In this document: piece by piece, positions 1 to 7,586 of the stretch
Numbering within the stretch: position 1 is the first letter of the stretch
How the letters are laid out: each line of letters opens with the position of its first letter
Source of the DNA: Verrucomicrobiaceae bacterium
GTDB lineage: Bacteria; Verrucomicrobiota; Verrucomicrobiia; Verrucomicrobiales; Akkermansiaceae
Reading direction: 5' to 3'
DNA: 64,000 nt
Assembly: GCA_027484055.1 (NCBI GenBank)
Contig: JAIXQH010000051.1
Span: forward strand, 62,001 to 126,000
Notes under the pieces: generated by a model
The model's database searches: none
What the model saw: only the letters and a program-made list of their open reading frames with translations
Told to the model about the DNA's origin: nothing
Position numbers and translations under genes: made by a program

Positions 1-2620
1 GCTGGCCGAATCCGCGCAGGCGGGGCAATTCCTCCTGTGACAAGTCGGGAGCACGAGTGTCGGACTTTTCGTAACGACCCTTGAAGATGGCAAGCGGCCC
101 GCCATCTCCGAAAAGCAGATCTTGGAATCGCTTCCCTGAATCATCGTCATCGAAGCATAAGATTTGAACAAACAGGCCTCCTTCAAAGGACCCTTCGCCG
201 CAAGGTTTCCATTCCACGCGGACGACGGCCGTGCTCTTTTTGCCTTCGATATCCGCTTCAAGAAAAATTTGGAAACCGTTGCTCCATAAGCAGAGATCCG
301 CTCCCCGGCTTCTCTGATGATATCCAGGTTCATAGTCTTGCCTTTGTTTCCCTGACTCAGGCAGAAGGCAATCGAGAATCTTTCCCATTTGTTCTCGGGC
401 GAAGTAGGCAAGAACCTTTCGGAAATCACTATCGCCCAACATGCTTCCCTGATCTCCGTGGAGGGCGAAGCTGTGGTTCACCAAGCCTGGGTAAGTTGCC
501 GCTGTTGACTCCCACATTCTCGCCATCTCTGTCGCTATCTTGTCTCCGTTGTCAGGAAGAAGTTCCTTTTGGATCGCGATCCAATCATCTGCCCAAAGTC
601 GGACGCAGACATCGCACTGATCGAGCAATTCAAGAACGAGGTCACATCGTTCAGGACTCATTTCTAACCATTTCACTGAGTGGTAATTCATTATTTCCCT
701 CAATCGTTCCCCACCGAAGGTCCGCTGGGTGTAGGCTTTCATCGAAGTAGCCACCTTATTAGTTGTAAGCGTATAGATTGTCTCGATTCCCCACTTCTGA
801 TTCACCATCACCTCGTAGCCGCCTTTGGACTTCTTCAGTTTGAAAATAATCCCGCAGCGGTGGAGATATGTCGCGACGGCATCAGCCTGCTCGATCTGAA
901 TTTTTCTGCGCAATTGATCGTTGAAAACATCTAACTCAGGCGTCTGCTCGGTCACCAATGCCGTCCACGCCTCAAAATTCAGGAACATTCGATCCAGACT
1001 TGATTCACGAAGTTCCCTCGCGATCCGCTGCGCCACTTTTGAGAACAGTTCCGGCACTTTCATTCCATAGCGATCCGCTGCGCCACCGAGAGCTTCCCGA
1101 AGCCAACTGAGAATAAGCCGGGTGGGTTCCGCGCTGCTTTTCGCATGAAAATCCACGGCGACGATGCGGATATCGTGATCCAAAAGCTCGGCGTAGGGTC
1201 CCGCTTGCCTTCTTAGGTATTTCCTTGCTGTCTCTTCGCCTCCGCTTCCTGTGTGGACAACCAGAATGGAGACTTTTCCCTTGGAACTCTTCAAATCATC
1301 GATGGAAGCCAGGCCCAGAGCGGACCGCAGATAGTCGAGCCAGTATTTGAGTTCCCGATACTCGTTCTCCCTTTCGTAAAACGCTTTTTCCCCTTTGTCT
1401 GAAATGGCATCCAGTTCTTTTTTCAACCGGGCCTTGTGGGTATCCGGGTCTGTCGTGGCGATGATGAACACGCTGCCTTCAGAAGCAAAGAGACGGTGCG
1501 TGTTGTGATAGATCTCCTGCCCTCCGAAATCCCAGATGTGAACGGTGCCAGCTTTCGCTTCGCCGCTCCGAAACTGAAAATCCGTGTCCCATTGGTAAAA
1601 CTGGATGTTGCGGGTCGAGTCTTCGTCGAGGCGGACATTTTCTCCCCGGATGGCTTTGCTGATAGTCGTTTTCCCACAGCGACCGCTTCCCAAGAGAAGC
1701 AATTTTGACATGATCATCTCGCCTTTATCACCGGAGAGTCGCTTCATCGTTCGCCACACTCGCGCCACATTGTCTTCACCCGTCACGCTGAGATGGATCT
1801 TTCGAACATCCAAATCGCAAAAGGTGTGCAGCCTTTCGCAGCCTTCCGTCAGGAGGTAACGGATTCCCACTTCGTAATCGCCCTCTACTGTCCACCCGGC
1901 TGGCAATGATTGGATCAATTCGAGGGCCGAGCATTTGTTCAGGTTCAGGTGGTGCAGCCACGGATAGACCGAAAGATCAGGCAGTTTTGTCAAACTTGAG
2001 CAACCTTCCAGAACCAGCTTTTTCAAGCGGCGGGGAGGAAACTGCGGGTGCCATGTGCCATCGGGCGGGGTGCTTTCCTGTGGTGGCAATGTGAGTTCGA
2101 CAAGGTGACTACAACCCTTGGCAGTGAATTCCTCCATATCGCGGCAATCTTCGAGGAAGCTGGAAATGCGGTTGGATGGGATGCCCACGCAGCCGTCCAC
2201 ATGGAACCAGCGAAGGCTCGCGATGCCTTGCTTGGGTAGATTGTTGAGTGCAATGCACTCGGCAAGATCGAGGGTTTCAAGGGTGTCCGGTAGCTCTGGC
2301 AAATGGGAAAGCTGGGAGCACTTCCGGATGTCCAAGGCTTCGAGCCCCTCCGGCAGCGGGCCGAGTTTCTCCATCGGCAGGCCCCAGAGGTGGAGGTGGG
2401 TGAGATTGGGGAAGTGGTCCTTGAGGCCGGAGGCGAGGATAGGGAGGACTTCGGTCCAGTTGTCGCCGTCTTTGGCATCGCCGAGGGTGCCGAGGACGAG
2501 TTTGACGACGGTAGAGTCGGGGGTGCTCGGCCATTCGCAATCGCGGTCGGGGCCGCTTTGTTGCCAGTCTTTGCCGTTTTCGGAGCTGAGGGCGCGTGGT
2601 TTGTCAGAAGTAGTGGTCAT
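1..2620 (-). CDS. Roco-type GTPase: leucine-rich repeats, Roc and COR domains (C-terminus cut by window edge)
   Basis: Manual translation from the ATG at 2620 stays open to the left edge, giving at least 873 residues; the C-terminus lies outside. Residues about 65-260 contain irregular leucine-rich repeats. A Roc (Ras-of-complex) GTPase follows: P-loop GSGRCGKT at 311-318 and a switch-II DFGGQE about 45 residues later. The usual NKxD specificity motif is not obvious; VVHTG stands in its place. A COR-like region (LHRCGIIFKLKK, then NQKWGIETIY) follows the Roc domain, as in known Roco proteins. Roco proteins are GTP-dependent molecular switches in which COR mediates dimerisation and the LRRs usually sense or bind partners. 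It is the last gene of a leftward operon, 71 bp behind an FGE-like gene. Inference: the switch or sensor of a conflict system; what lies C-terminal is unknown. Confidence 0.88.
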   Translation of the reverse strand, partial: MTTTSDKPRALSSENGKDWQQSGPDRDCEWPSTPDSTVVKLVLGTLGDAKDGDNWTEVLPILASGLKDHFPNLTHLHLWGLPMEKLGPLPEGLEALDIRKCSQLSHLPELPDTLETLDLAECIALNNLPKQGIASLRWFHVDGCVGIPSNRISSFLEDCRDMEEFTAKGCSHLVELTLPPQESTPPDGTWHPQFPPRRLKKLVLEGCSSLTKLPDLSVYPWLHHLNLNKCSALELIQSLPAGWTVEGDYEVGIRYLLTEGCERLHTFCDLDVRKIHLSVTGEDNVARVWRTMKRLSGDKGEMIMSKLLLLGSGRCGKTTISKAIRGENVRLDEDSTRNIQFYQWDTDFQFRSGEAKAGTVHIWDFGGQEIYHNTHRLFASEGSVFIIATTDPDTHKARLKKELDAISDKGEKAFYERENEYRELKYWLDYLRSALGLASIDDLKSSKGKVSILVVHTGSGGEETARKYLRRQAGPYAELLDHDIRIVAVDFHAKSSAEPTRLILSWLREALGGAADRYGMKVPELFSKVAQRIARELRESSLDRMFLNFEAWTALVTEQTPELDVFNDQLRRKIQIEQADAVATYLHRCGIIFKLKKSKGGYEVMVNQKWGIETIYTLTTNKVATSMKAYTQRTFGGERLREIMNYHSVKWLEMSPERCDLVLELLDQCDVCVRLWADDWIAIQKELLPDNGDKIATEMARMWESTAATYPGLVNHSFALHGDQGSMLGDSDFRKVLAYFAREQMGKILDCLLPESGKQRQDYEPGYHQRSRGADLCLWSNGFQIFLEADIEGKKSTAVVRVEWKPCGEGSFEGGLFVQILCFDDDDSGKRFQDLLFGDGGPLAIFKGRYEKSDTRAPDLSQEELPRLRGFGQ

Positions 2621-2654
2621 GATGATGGATGGTTAATTTTTTCAAAAAATGTCG

Positions 2655-3608
2655 TCACCGCTGCGCGGCGGGAACGTTTGGTCGCTCAAGTTCAGATGGG
2701 CCGCTCCGTCCACCGCCTCTGCCAAGGCTGCGTCGTCCCTCCTTGTCGTGGCTCCGGGCGCGGAGACTCCGGCCCCTGTGCGACCGGACCAGGGAACACG
2801 CACAAGCGGAAGCCGTTGCCCCTGTAGCCGGAGTCGGGCCTGCCCCCGAGGCGCCACGCCGCGAGGCACCCCGAGCGTTAAAGAACGATGGGCCGCAGCG
2901 CAGGATGCGAAAGCGGTAGTCCCCAGCTTCCCTCGCCACGTTGCTCGCTTCGGCTGCTATCCCTCCATCCACGCAGGTTCGATACGCTTCCGCGTCCAAC
3001 ACGTCGGCACACCATTCCCACACGTTGCCGTGCATGTCGTAGAAACCCCATTTATTTGGGGGAAGTTCACCCACGGGATGGGTTTCGCTGCCGGAGTTCC
3101 CACAATACCACCCGACTTCCGCCAGGGCAGCCTCGACATCGCCGCGCAAGTATTCCGTTGAGGTACCGGCACGGCAGGCGTATTCCCACATCGCCTCGCT
3201 GGGCAGTCCGGCTTGCAAGCCTGGAAGAAGCAGGTCGGACTCCGACAACCATCTGCTGATTACGATTGCCTCGTCCCAATTCACACTCTCGACCGGAAGA
3301 ATTTCGCGTAGTTCTGGCGGCAAGCTCTCATCTTTGGACTGACTCGGATCTACGCCTCTATTTCTTTTGAGCGTTTCAAGCTCTTTCAAACACGCCGTGG
3401 CCATTGAACAGTATTGCGCTTGGGTGACGGGGAATGTGCCGAAATAGAAGGGCTGCGGGATCTTCACAAGATGGGTCGGTTCTTCATGACAGGGTTCGCC
3501 CCTTGAACCCATGCGGAACTCCCCGGGCAGGATGCGGCGGAGCAGCAGTGGGCTGCCGCCGGGCAGGGTGATTTCGAGGGATTCGGGGAGCGTAGCGGGA
3601 TCAGTCAT
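2655..3608 (-). CDS. FGE-sulfatase (SUMF1-like) domain protein 1, C-terminus frameshifted
   Basis: The first 245 or so residues are a clear formylglycine-generating-enzyme-like domain: GEFRMGS (29-35), FPVTQAQY, LPSEAMWEYACRAG (135-148), YDMHGNVWEWC (190-200), then RILRCGPSFFNARG. After that the frame turns into low-complexity sequence. The expected ending (AAWRLGG, GFRLCVFP) is encoded in another frame, with its stop at 2692. Adding one base in the four-C run at 2869-2872 restores a normal C-terminus, so the natural gene probably spans 2692-3608. The ATG overlaps the end of the preceding FGE-like gene by 8 bp, which implies translational coupling. No sulfatase or other classical FGE substrate is encoded nearby. 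The family includes true FGEs, EgtB-like enzymes and non-catalytic binding domains; which applies here is unknown. Confidence 0.8.
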   Translation of the reverse strand: MTDPATLPESLEITLPGGSPLLLRRILPGEFRMGSRGEPCHEEPTHLVKIPQPFYFGTFPVTQAQYCSMATACLKELETLKRNRGVDPSQSKDESLPPELREILPVESVNWDEAIVISRWLSESDLLLPGLQAGLPSEAMWEYACRAGTSTEYLRGDVEAALAEVGWYCGNSGSETHPVGELPPNKWGFYDMHGNVWEWCADVLDAEAYRTCVDGGIAAEASNVAREAGDYRFRILRCGPSFFNARGASRRGASGAGPTPATGATASACACSLVRSHRGRSLRARSHDKEGRRSLGRGGGRSGPSELERPNVPAAQR

Positions 3609-4686
3609 GGGATGGTGATTGTTGCGCTGGAGCCCCGCCGCACCCGTTCCGCCAAGCTCCGCGAGGCCTACCTATGGGCGGCGGCGTCTTGCCCGTGGTT
3701 TCATCGCAGTTTGCGGTGTTGATTCTTCCTTTGAGCTGGTCTTCTAAGGACTTTCCCATATGGATACGTTTGTTTGCCAAATTAGGGAACAAGCACAAAC
3801 GGAATCCGATTAAGCGACTGCGGTAGTTAGGCCACTCGCTGGAGCGATTCGCTGAGCGACAAGGACCGCCCAGATAATGCGAGAAGTTACCTCTTCCGCC
3901 ACAAGAGCCGCCTCGAAGTATGCGGGTAATGAATACCTTCGATTCTTCTAAGTATTCTATGATATCCTGCCCGCCCCAGGCTGTCGCCTCCCATCCATCC
4001 GTTCGCTTATGATAAGATTTGACATCCCATACATCCTCACACCACTCATTGACGTTGCCATGCAAATCATATAACCCCCAGCGGTTAGCGATCAGTTCAC
4101 CGACGGGCTGGGTTACATTACCCGAATTCCCCTGATACCATCCGGCTTTAGCGAGAGCTGTCTCGTCCTCACCGCTTGAGTAGTTGGTTTCGCTCCCTGC
4201 TCGGCAGGCGTATTCCCAGATAGCTTCGCTTGGCAGACCAGCCGGACAGCCACGGGGAAGCAGTCCGGAAGCCGACAACCAGTGGCCGATGGCGTTCGCC
4301 TCGTCCCAGCTTACTTGCTCCACTGGCAGAAATCCACGTCGTTCGGGCGGCAAATGCTTACCTTTAAAATAGCTCGGATCGACGCCTTCGTTTTCCTCGA
4401 TAGCTTTAAGATCGTCTAGGCAGGCTGTGGCTATTGCACGGTATTGTGCTTGGGTAACAGGGAAAGTGCCAAAATAACACGGTTCGGAGATAACTACGCG
4501 AATAAAAGGTGATTCATCTGTGATATTTAGTCGCGAGCCCATGCGGAACTCTCCCGCCTTGATTAGGCGGAAGAACATCGGCACGTCGCCGTCTGGATGA
4601 GGCAGATAGATCGTGAGATCAGAATCCTTCTCCGCCTGAATCCATCCGGGTGTGGGGTTTTCGGGTTGCCAGATTTTCCGGGACAT
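3601..4686 (-). CDS. FGE-sulfatase (SUMF1-like) domain protein 2
   Basis: A 361-residue protein with a complete FGE-like fold signature: GEFRMGS (45-51), FPVTQAQY (74-81), LPSEAIWEYACRAG (151-164), GLYDLHGNVNEWCED (204-218), RILRGGSCGG (255-264) and GFRLCLF (294-300). Classical aerobic FGE uses a copper-binding cysteine pair shortly after the RGGS motif. Here the cysteines are at GGSC and GGPC, not at the canonical spacing, so sulfatase-type cysteine oxidation is doubtful. After the domain, about 60 residues are charged and low in complexity. It lies between a GNAT gene (64-bp gap) and the frameshifted FGE paralogue (8-bp overlap). The two paralogues share an alternating motif order and length, indicating tandem duplication. 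Role inferred only from context: a component of the island's conflict operon. Confidence 0.87.
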   Translation of the reverse strand: MSRKIWQPENPTPGWIQAEKDSDLTIYLPHPDGDVPMFFRLIKAGEFRMGSRLNITDESPFIRVVISEPCYFGTFPVTQAQYRAIATACLDDLKAIEENEGVDPSYFKGKHLPPERRGFLPVEQVSWDEANAIGHWLSASGLLPRGCPAGLPSEAIWEYACRAGSETNYSSGEDETALAKAGWYQGNSGNVTQPVGELIANRWGLYDLHGNVNEWCEDVWDVKSYHKRTDGWEATAWGGQDIIEYLEESKVFITRILRGGSCGGRGNFSHYLGGPCRSANRSSEWPNYRSRLIGFRLCLFPNLANKRIHMGKSLEDQLKGRINTANCDETTGKTPPPIGRPRGAWRNGCGGAPAQQSPSHD

Positions 4687-4750
4687 GGGTGGTGGTTGGG
4701 TGATAACTCAGCCAGCCTAAAGCTCTGTAGCATGGTCAGGCAGCATTGCT

Positions 4751-5653
4751 TCAGGGAAGGTTTTTGCGTAATTCATCTCCGATTTGCTTTTTTTTGAGGT
4801 AGTCAAGGTAACTGAGAATTGCAGGAAAATAGCTTGTGCCAGATTCCATCATTGAATCAAAGCAGTTTTGAATCGTATGACCTGATTTTTTGAGTGCGCT
4901 ACAAAGATTATTGAGTTCAGCACTGATATCAGTTCCCTCAATATAAAGCGAATCCCACCATGCTTTGGCTTCTTGTGAAGCATCTTCCCAATGCAACTCT
5001 GCTTTCCAAAACTTCCAAGTATGATCATATCTCGTCAATTCATTATCGGGTCTTAGTAGACCTGCCACGTAGTGGAGATTGTCAGAAAAAATTGATTCTG
5101 TCTGATGTGGCATTTTGAATGAAAGTCCTTTTCTTCGATAATAGGAAGCAGCGCCTGAGTCTGCAAGGACAGTCCATTGGGGATCAGCAATTCTATTGTC
5201 AATGGCGTTTTTAAGAGCAAGCTGAACAGCATGGCGCATAAGCATGGTGCCAATTCCCAAGCCCTTTTTCTTCGCTGCTGTCCAACCCATCCAAAAGTGA
5301 TTCGGCTTTTCGAGCTCTCCAACCATAGCATTCTGATTCCCTTGTTTCGCCAAGTATTCCGGCAGCACGGAGTAAAATCCACTTACTCCAAGCGGCTTTC
5401 CATTCTTATCTAATGCTACGAAATAATGTAAAACATCAAGCTTCAGCCTGCTCTTCTCCGCCCAATCTTCTGCTTCTTTGATTTTGGATTTATCTCCTGA
5501 GTTCTTATTCAAAAAGTGAGTATAGCAAATAGCTGGATCTTCATAGACTTCATGCAAAGCAGCAGTGTGTTTTGGTAGCTCACTATAGAGAAGATCTTTT
5601 GCAAATTCGAGATATTGGTCTGATAGCGTAACGAATGTAAGTGGCAATTTCAT
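4751..5653 (-). CDS. GNAT-family N-acetyltransferase, operon copy 2
   Basis: A 300-residue protein with an acetyl-CoA-binding GNAT motif, KKKGLGIGTML at 128-138, preceded by a beta-strand pair (HYFVALDKNGKPLGVSGFY) and followed by the usual late motif ASYYRRKGLSF. Residues after about 200 have no recognisable domain. GNATs transfer an acetyl group from acetyl-CoA to an amine; the substrate cannot be predicted. The gene starts 20 bp after the preceding GNAT, so the two are cotranscribed. Base composition is clearly more A+T-rich than the core genes to the right of the island and than the SLATT gene upstream. The two GNATs differ in length and flanking sequence, so they are not a recent duplication. 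Possible role: toxin-like or regulatory acetylation in the conflict system. Confidence 0.8.
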   Translation of the reverse strand: MKLPLTFVTLSDQYLEFAKDLLYSELPKHTAALHEVYEDPAICYTHFLNKNSGDKSKIKEAEDWAEKSRLKLDVLHYFVALDKNGKPLGVSGFYSVLPEYLAKQGNQNAMVGELEKPNHFWMGWTAAKKKGLGIGTMLMRHAVQLALKNAIDNRIADPQWTVLADSGAASYYRRKGLSFKMPHQTESIFSDNLHYVAGLLRPDNELTRYDHTWKFWKAELHWEDASQEAKAWWDSLYIEGTDISAELNNLCSALKKSGHTIQNCFDSMMESGTSYFPAILSYLDYLKKKQIGDELRKNLP

Positions 5654-5673
5654 ATAAGATGGGTTGAGTAAAT

Positions 5674-6627
5674 TTATTGGTGTGATGGGAAAGCTAAAGC
5701 GAGTGAGTGCCTTAGCTTTGCTTCATCAAGATGATAGCCAAGAGGAGCATTCAGTTGATTGATCTCTACTCCAGGTGGTGGTGCGCTGGGATCAATTATT
5801 TCGGATTTCATAAGTTGAAATCCAAACTTCTCATAGAACGCAGAGACGGGAAGTGGTTGAGGATGCTCTTCTTTGGAATAGGTGATATCGCGATGGGGGA
5901 CAGTATCAAGATAGACGCACCGAACACCCTTCTCATACGCGTAAGCGAGTGTCTGAACTAATAGCGCCCCACCCAAACGCATCCCGTGCAACTGTGGATC
6001 TACAGCCATGAATACGATCTTCGCTTCATCATTAGCACCGTAGCTAAAATCTAAATGAGCCACACCAACAGGCCTACAATCATGATAAAGAACACCTAGA
6101 TCCAGTGGAGAGAATATTTCCTTTAGCTCGCTCGACGAATAAGCGGTGATGGGCCACCAAGTGGAGATGTTACCGAGCAAACTTTGGAGTGCTATCAACT
6201 GGGTATTTGTGATCTCCTGAGGCATTCCGGTGAATTCTTCAACAAGCCTGAGTTGGCGACACACCTCGGAATCTTTTCCAAAAGCATAACGCGAACTCAG
6301 CAACTCTATAGTTTCCCGATCCATAGATATCTTGTAATACGAGATGACGAGCGGATCCAGTGGCACGCATTGGATATTTTCGTCTGAATTCACATAAATG
6401 GCAATGGGCGGGGCTTCAGGGCAAGCCGCCGCGTATTTCTCAGGCGGTAATGTCAGAATCTCGCCCTGCTTGGGAGGAGAGTCCAGATATTGCACGGCGT
6501 TAGCAATCAATGCTATCATTCTTGGGTTGCGGTTCGCCTGCTCGCGCATAGCAACTTCCTTGAGCAAATTCCCTTGGGCCTCTTTGGGATTAATATGCGT
6601 CATGTTATTTTTGTGTGAGTTGGACAT
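5674..6627 (-). CDS. GNAT-family N-acetyltransferase, operon copy 1
   Basis: A 317-residue protein whose C-terminal half carries a GNAT core: strand IVFMAVDP (204-211), pyrophosphate-binding loop LHGMRLGGALL (213-223), strand RCVYLDTV and terminal AFYEKFGF (263-270). The N-terminal 150 residues have no family I recognise and may contact the substrate. The start at 6627 (MSNSHKNN) is used here; a second ATG at 6603 is possible. It follows the FGE-like gene by 25 bp and precedes a second GNAT by 20 bp. Composition is A+T-rich for this genome, consistent with horizontal acquisition with the rest of the island. Substrate and role are unknown; the presence of two acetyltransferases suggests a modification step acting on a partner protein or on host translation components. 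Confidence 0.78.
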   Translation of the reverse strand: MSNSHKNNMTHINPKEAQGNLLKEVAMREQANRNPRMIALIANAVQYLDSPPKQGEILTLPPEKYAAACPEAPPIAIYVNSDENIQCVPLDPLVISYYKISMDRETIELLSSRYAFGKDSEVCRQLRLVEEFTGMPQEITNTQLIALQSLLGNISTWWPITAYSSSELKEIFSPLDLGVLYHDCRPVGVAHLDFSYGANDEAKIVFMAVDPQLHGMRLGGALLVQTLAYAYEKGVRCVYLDTVPHRDITYSKEEHPQPLPVSAFYEKFGFQLMKSEIIDPSAPPPGVEINQLNAPLGYHLDEAKLRHSLALAFPSHQ

Positions 6628-6652
6628 CGATTGGGGTAGAAATAATTTAATA

Positions 6653-7552
6653 TTATAAGCGGTCTAGCCAAAGATGACTTAGAATACTGGGTCTTTCGTA
6701 GCCTTTCAGGTATCTTCGCGGACTGTAAGGAGGCTTAAAATCTTTGTGCGCGAGGCAGATGCGAGTCCCTTGCCCCTCACGATGGTTACGAGAAAACCAG
6801 CGGTCACGCCAAGCCGTCCGCCCCATCTTGCTAGGTAATGCCGCACTCATCCGGACAGAACGGTCGTGAATATAGACCTGCTGGCTCGCAACTGAGTGAT
6901 TAAGCGAATGGATTTTTTCCGCTGCCTCATGATTAGTAGATCTTACAGCATAAGCCTTCACGTCTCTTATATCATCACACCATTCCCATTTTATGTCTGG
7001 AAGCCCTTCCATCCCCCAAGGATGCGGGTATTGACTATCTGAGTCTTGAGAAATGCCGTCACCCCACCAATAGTCCGTCGTGGAGCCAGCCCGCATGGCA
7101 TACTCCCACCACGCCTCGGGGGGGATGCACGGATAATAATCCAGAGGTAAATCGGAGGCACAGGTCTTTCTTAGCCATTCACAAAAACCAACAGCTTCAA
7201 ACCAGTTGAATATGGCTCCGGATTCCGGGGACAGAGTACGGATGCGTTCCCCTTGATCGTAACAATCGGGATGATCCTTCTTCCAATATTTAAAGTCATC
7301 AGACTCTAACCATAGCTTGGCTTGTTTTTTGTTTATGGGTAGGCGAGCCAGATAAAATGGCTTGGGAATGATCACTTGGTGCTGGGGTTCTTCATCCCAG
7401 TCGAAACCACGGGCACCCATAATGAACGATAGAGGCTGAATCTTATCAAGAGCCTGCTGCTGAATGGCTATGGGAGGAATTGCCTGAAATGCAATTTCTA
7501 TTCCTTCGGGTGAAGTTATTGGTTCAATTTCAGATATCATGGAGAAATTCAT
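6653..7552 (-). CDS. Divergent FGE-sulfatase-like domain protein 3
   Basis: A 299-residue protein from the ATG at 7552 (ATG 7540 is an alternative). FGE-like landmarks are present but weakened: FIMGARG (43-49), KPFYLARLPINKKQ (64-77), IPPEAWWEYAMRAG (143-156) and IKWEWCDDIRDV (187-198). In the C-terminal third the family's RGGS signature is absent, and GTRICLA (262-268) takes the place of GFRLC. The catalytic cysteine pair is missing, so this copy is probably a structural or binding module, not an active oxidase. It is much more diverged than the two paralogues downstream. It sits between the SLOG/SLATT gene (34-bp gap) and the first GNAT gene (25-bp gap) in the same operon. Confidence 0.75.
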   Translation of the reverse strand: MNFSMISEIEPITSPEGIEIAFQAIPPIAIQQQALDKIQPLSFIMGARGFDWDEEPQHQVIIPKPFYLARLPINKKQAKLWLESDDFKYWKKDHPDCYDQGERIRTLSPESGAIFNWFEAVGFCEWLRKTCASDLPLDYYPCIPPEAWWEYAMRAGSTTDYWWGDGISQDSDSQYPHPWGMEGLPDIKWEWCDDIRDVKAYAVRSTNHEAAEKIHSLNHSVASQQVYIHDRSVRMSAALPSKMGRTAWRDRWFSRNHREGQGTRICLAHKDFKPPYSPRRYLKGYERPSILSHLWLDRL

Positions 7553-7586
7553 GGAGAAATAGGTAGTTGAGTTTTTTAGTGATGGC

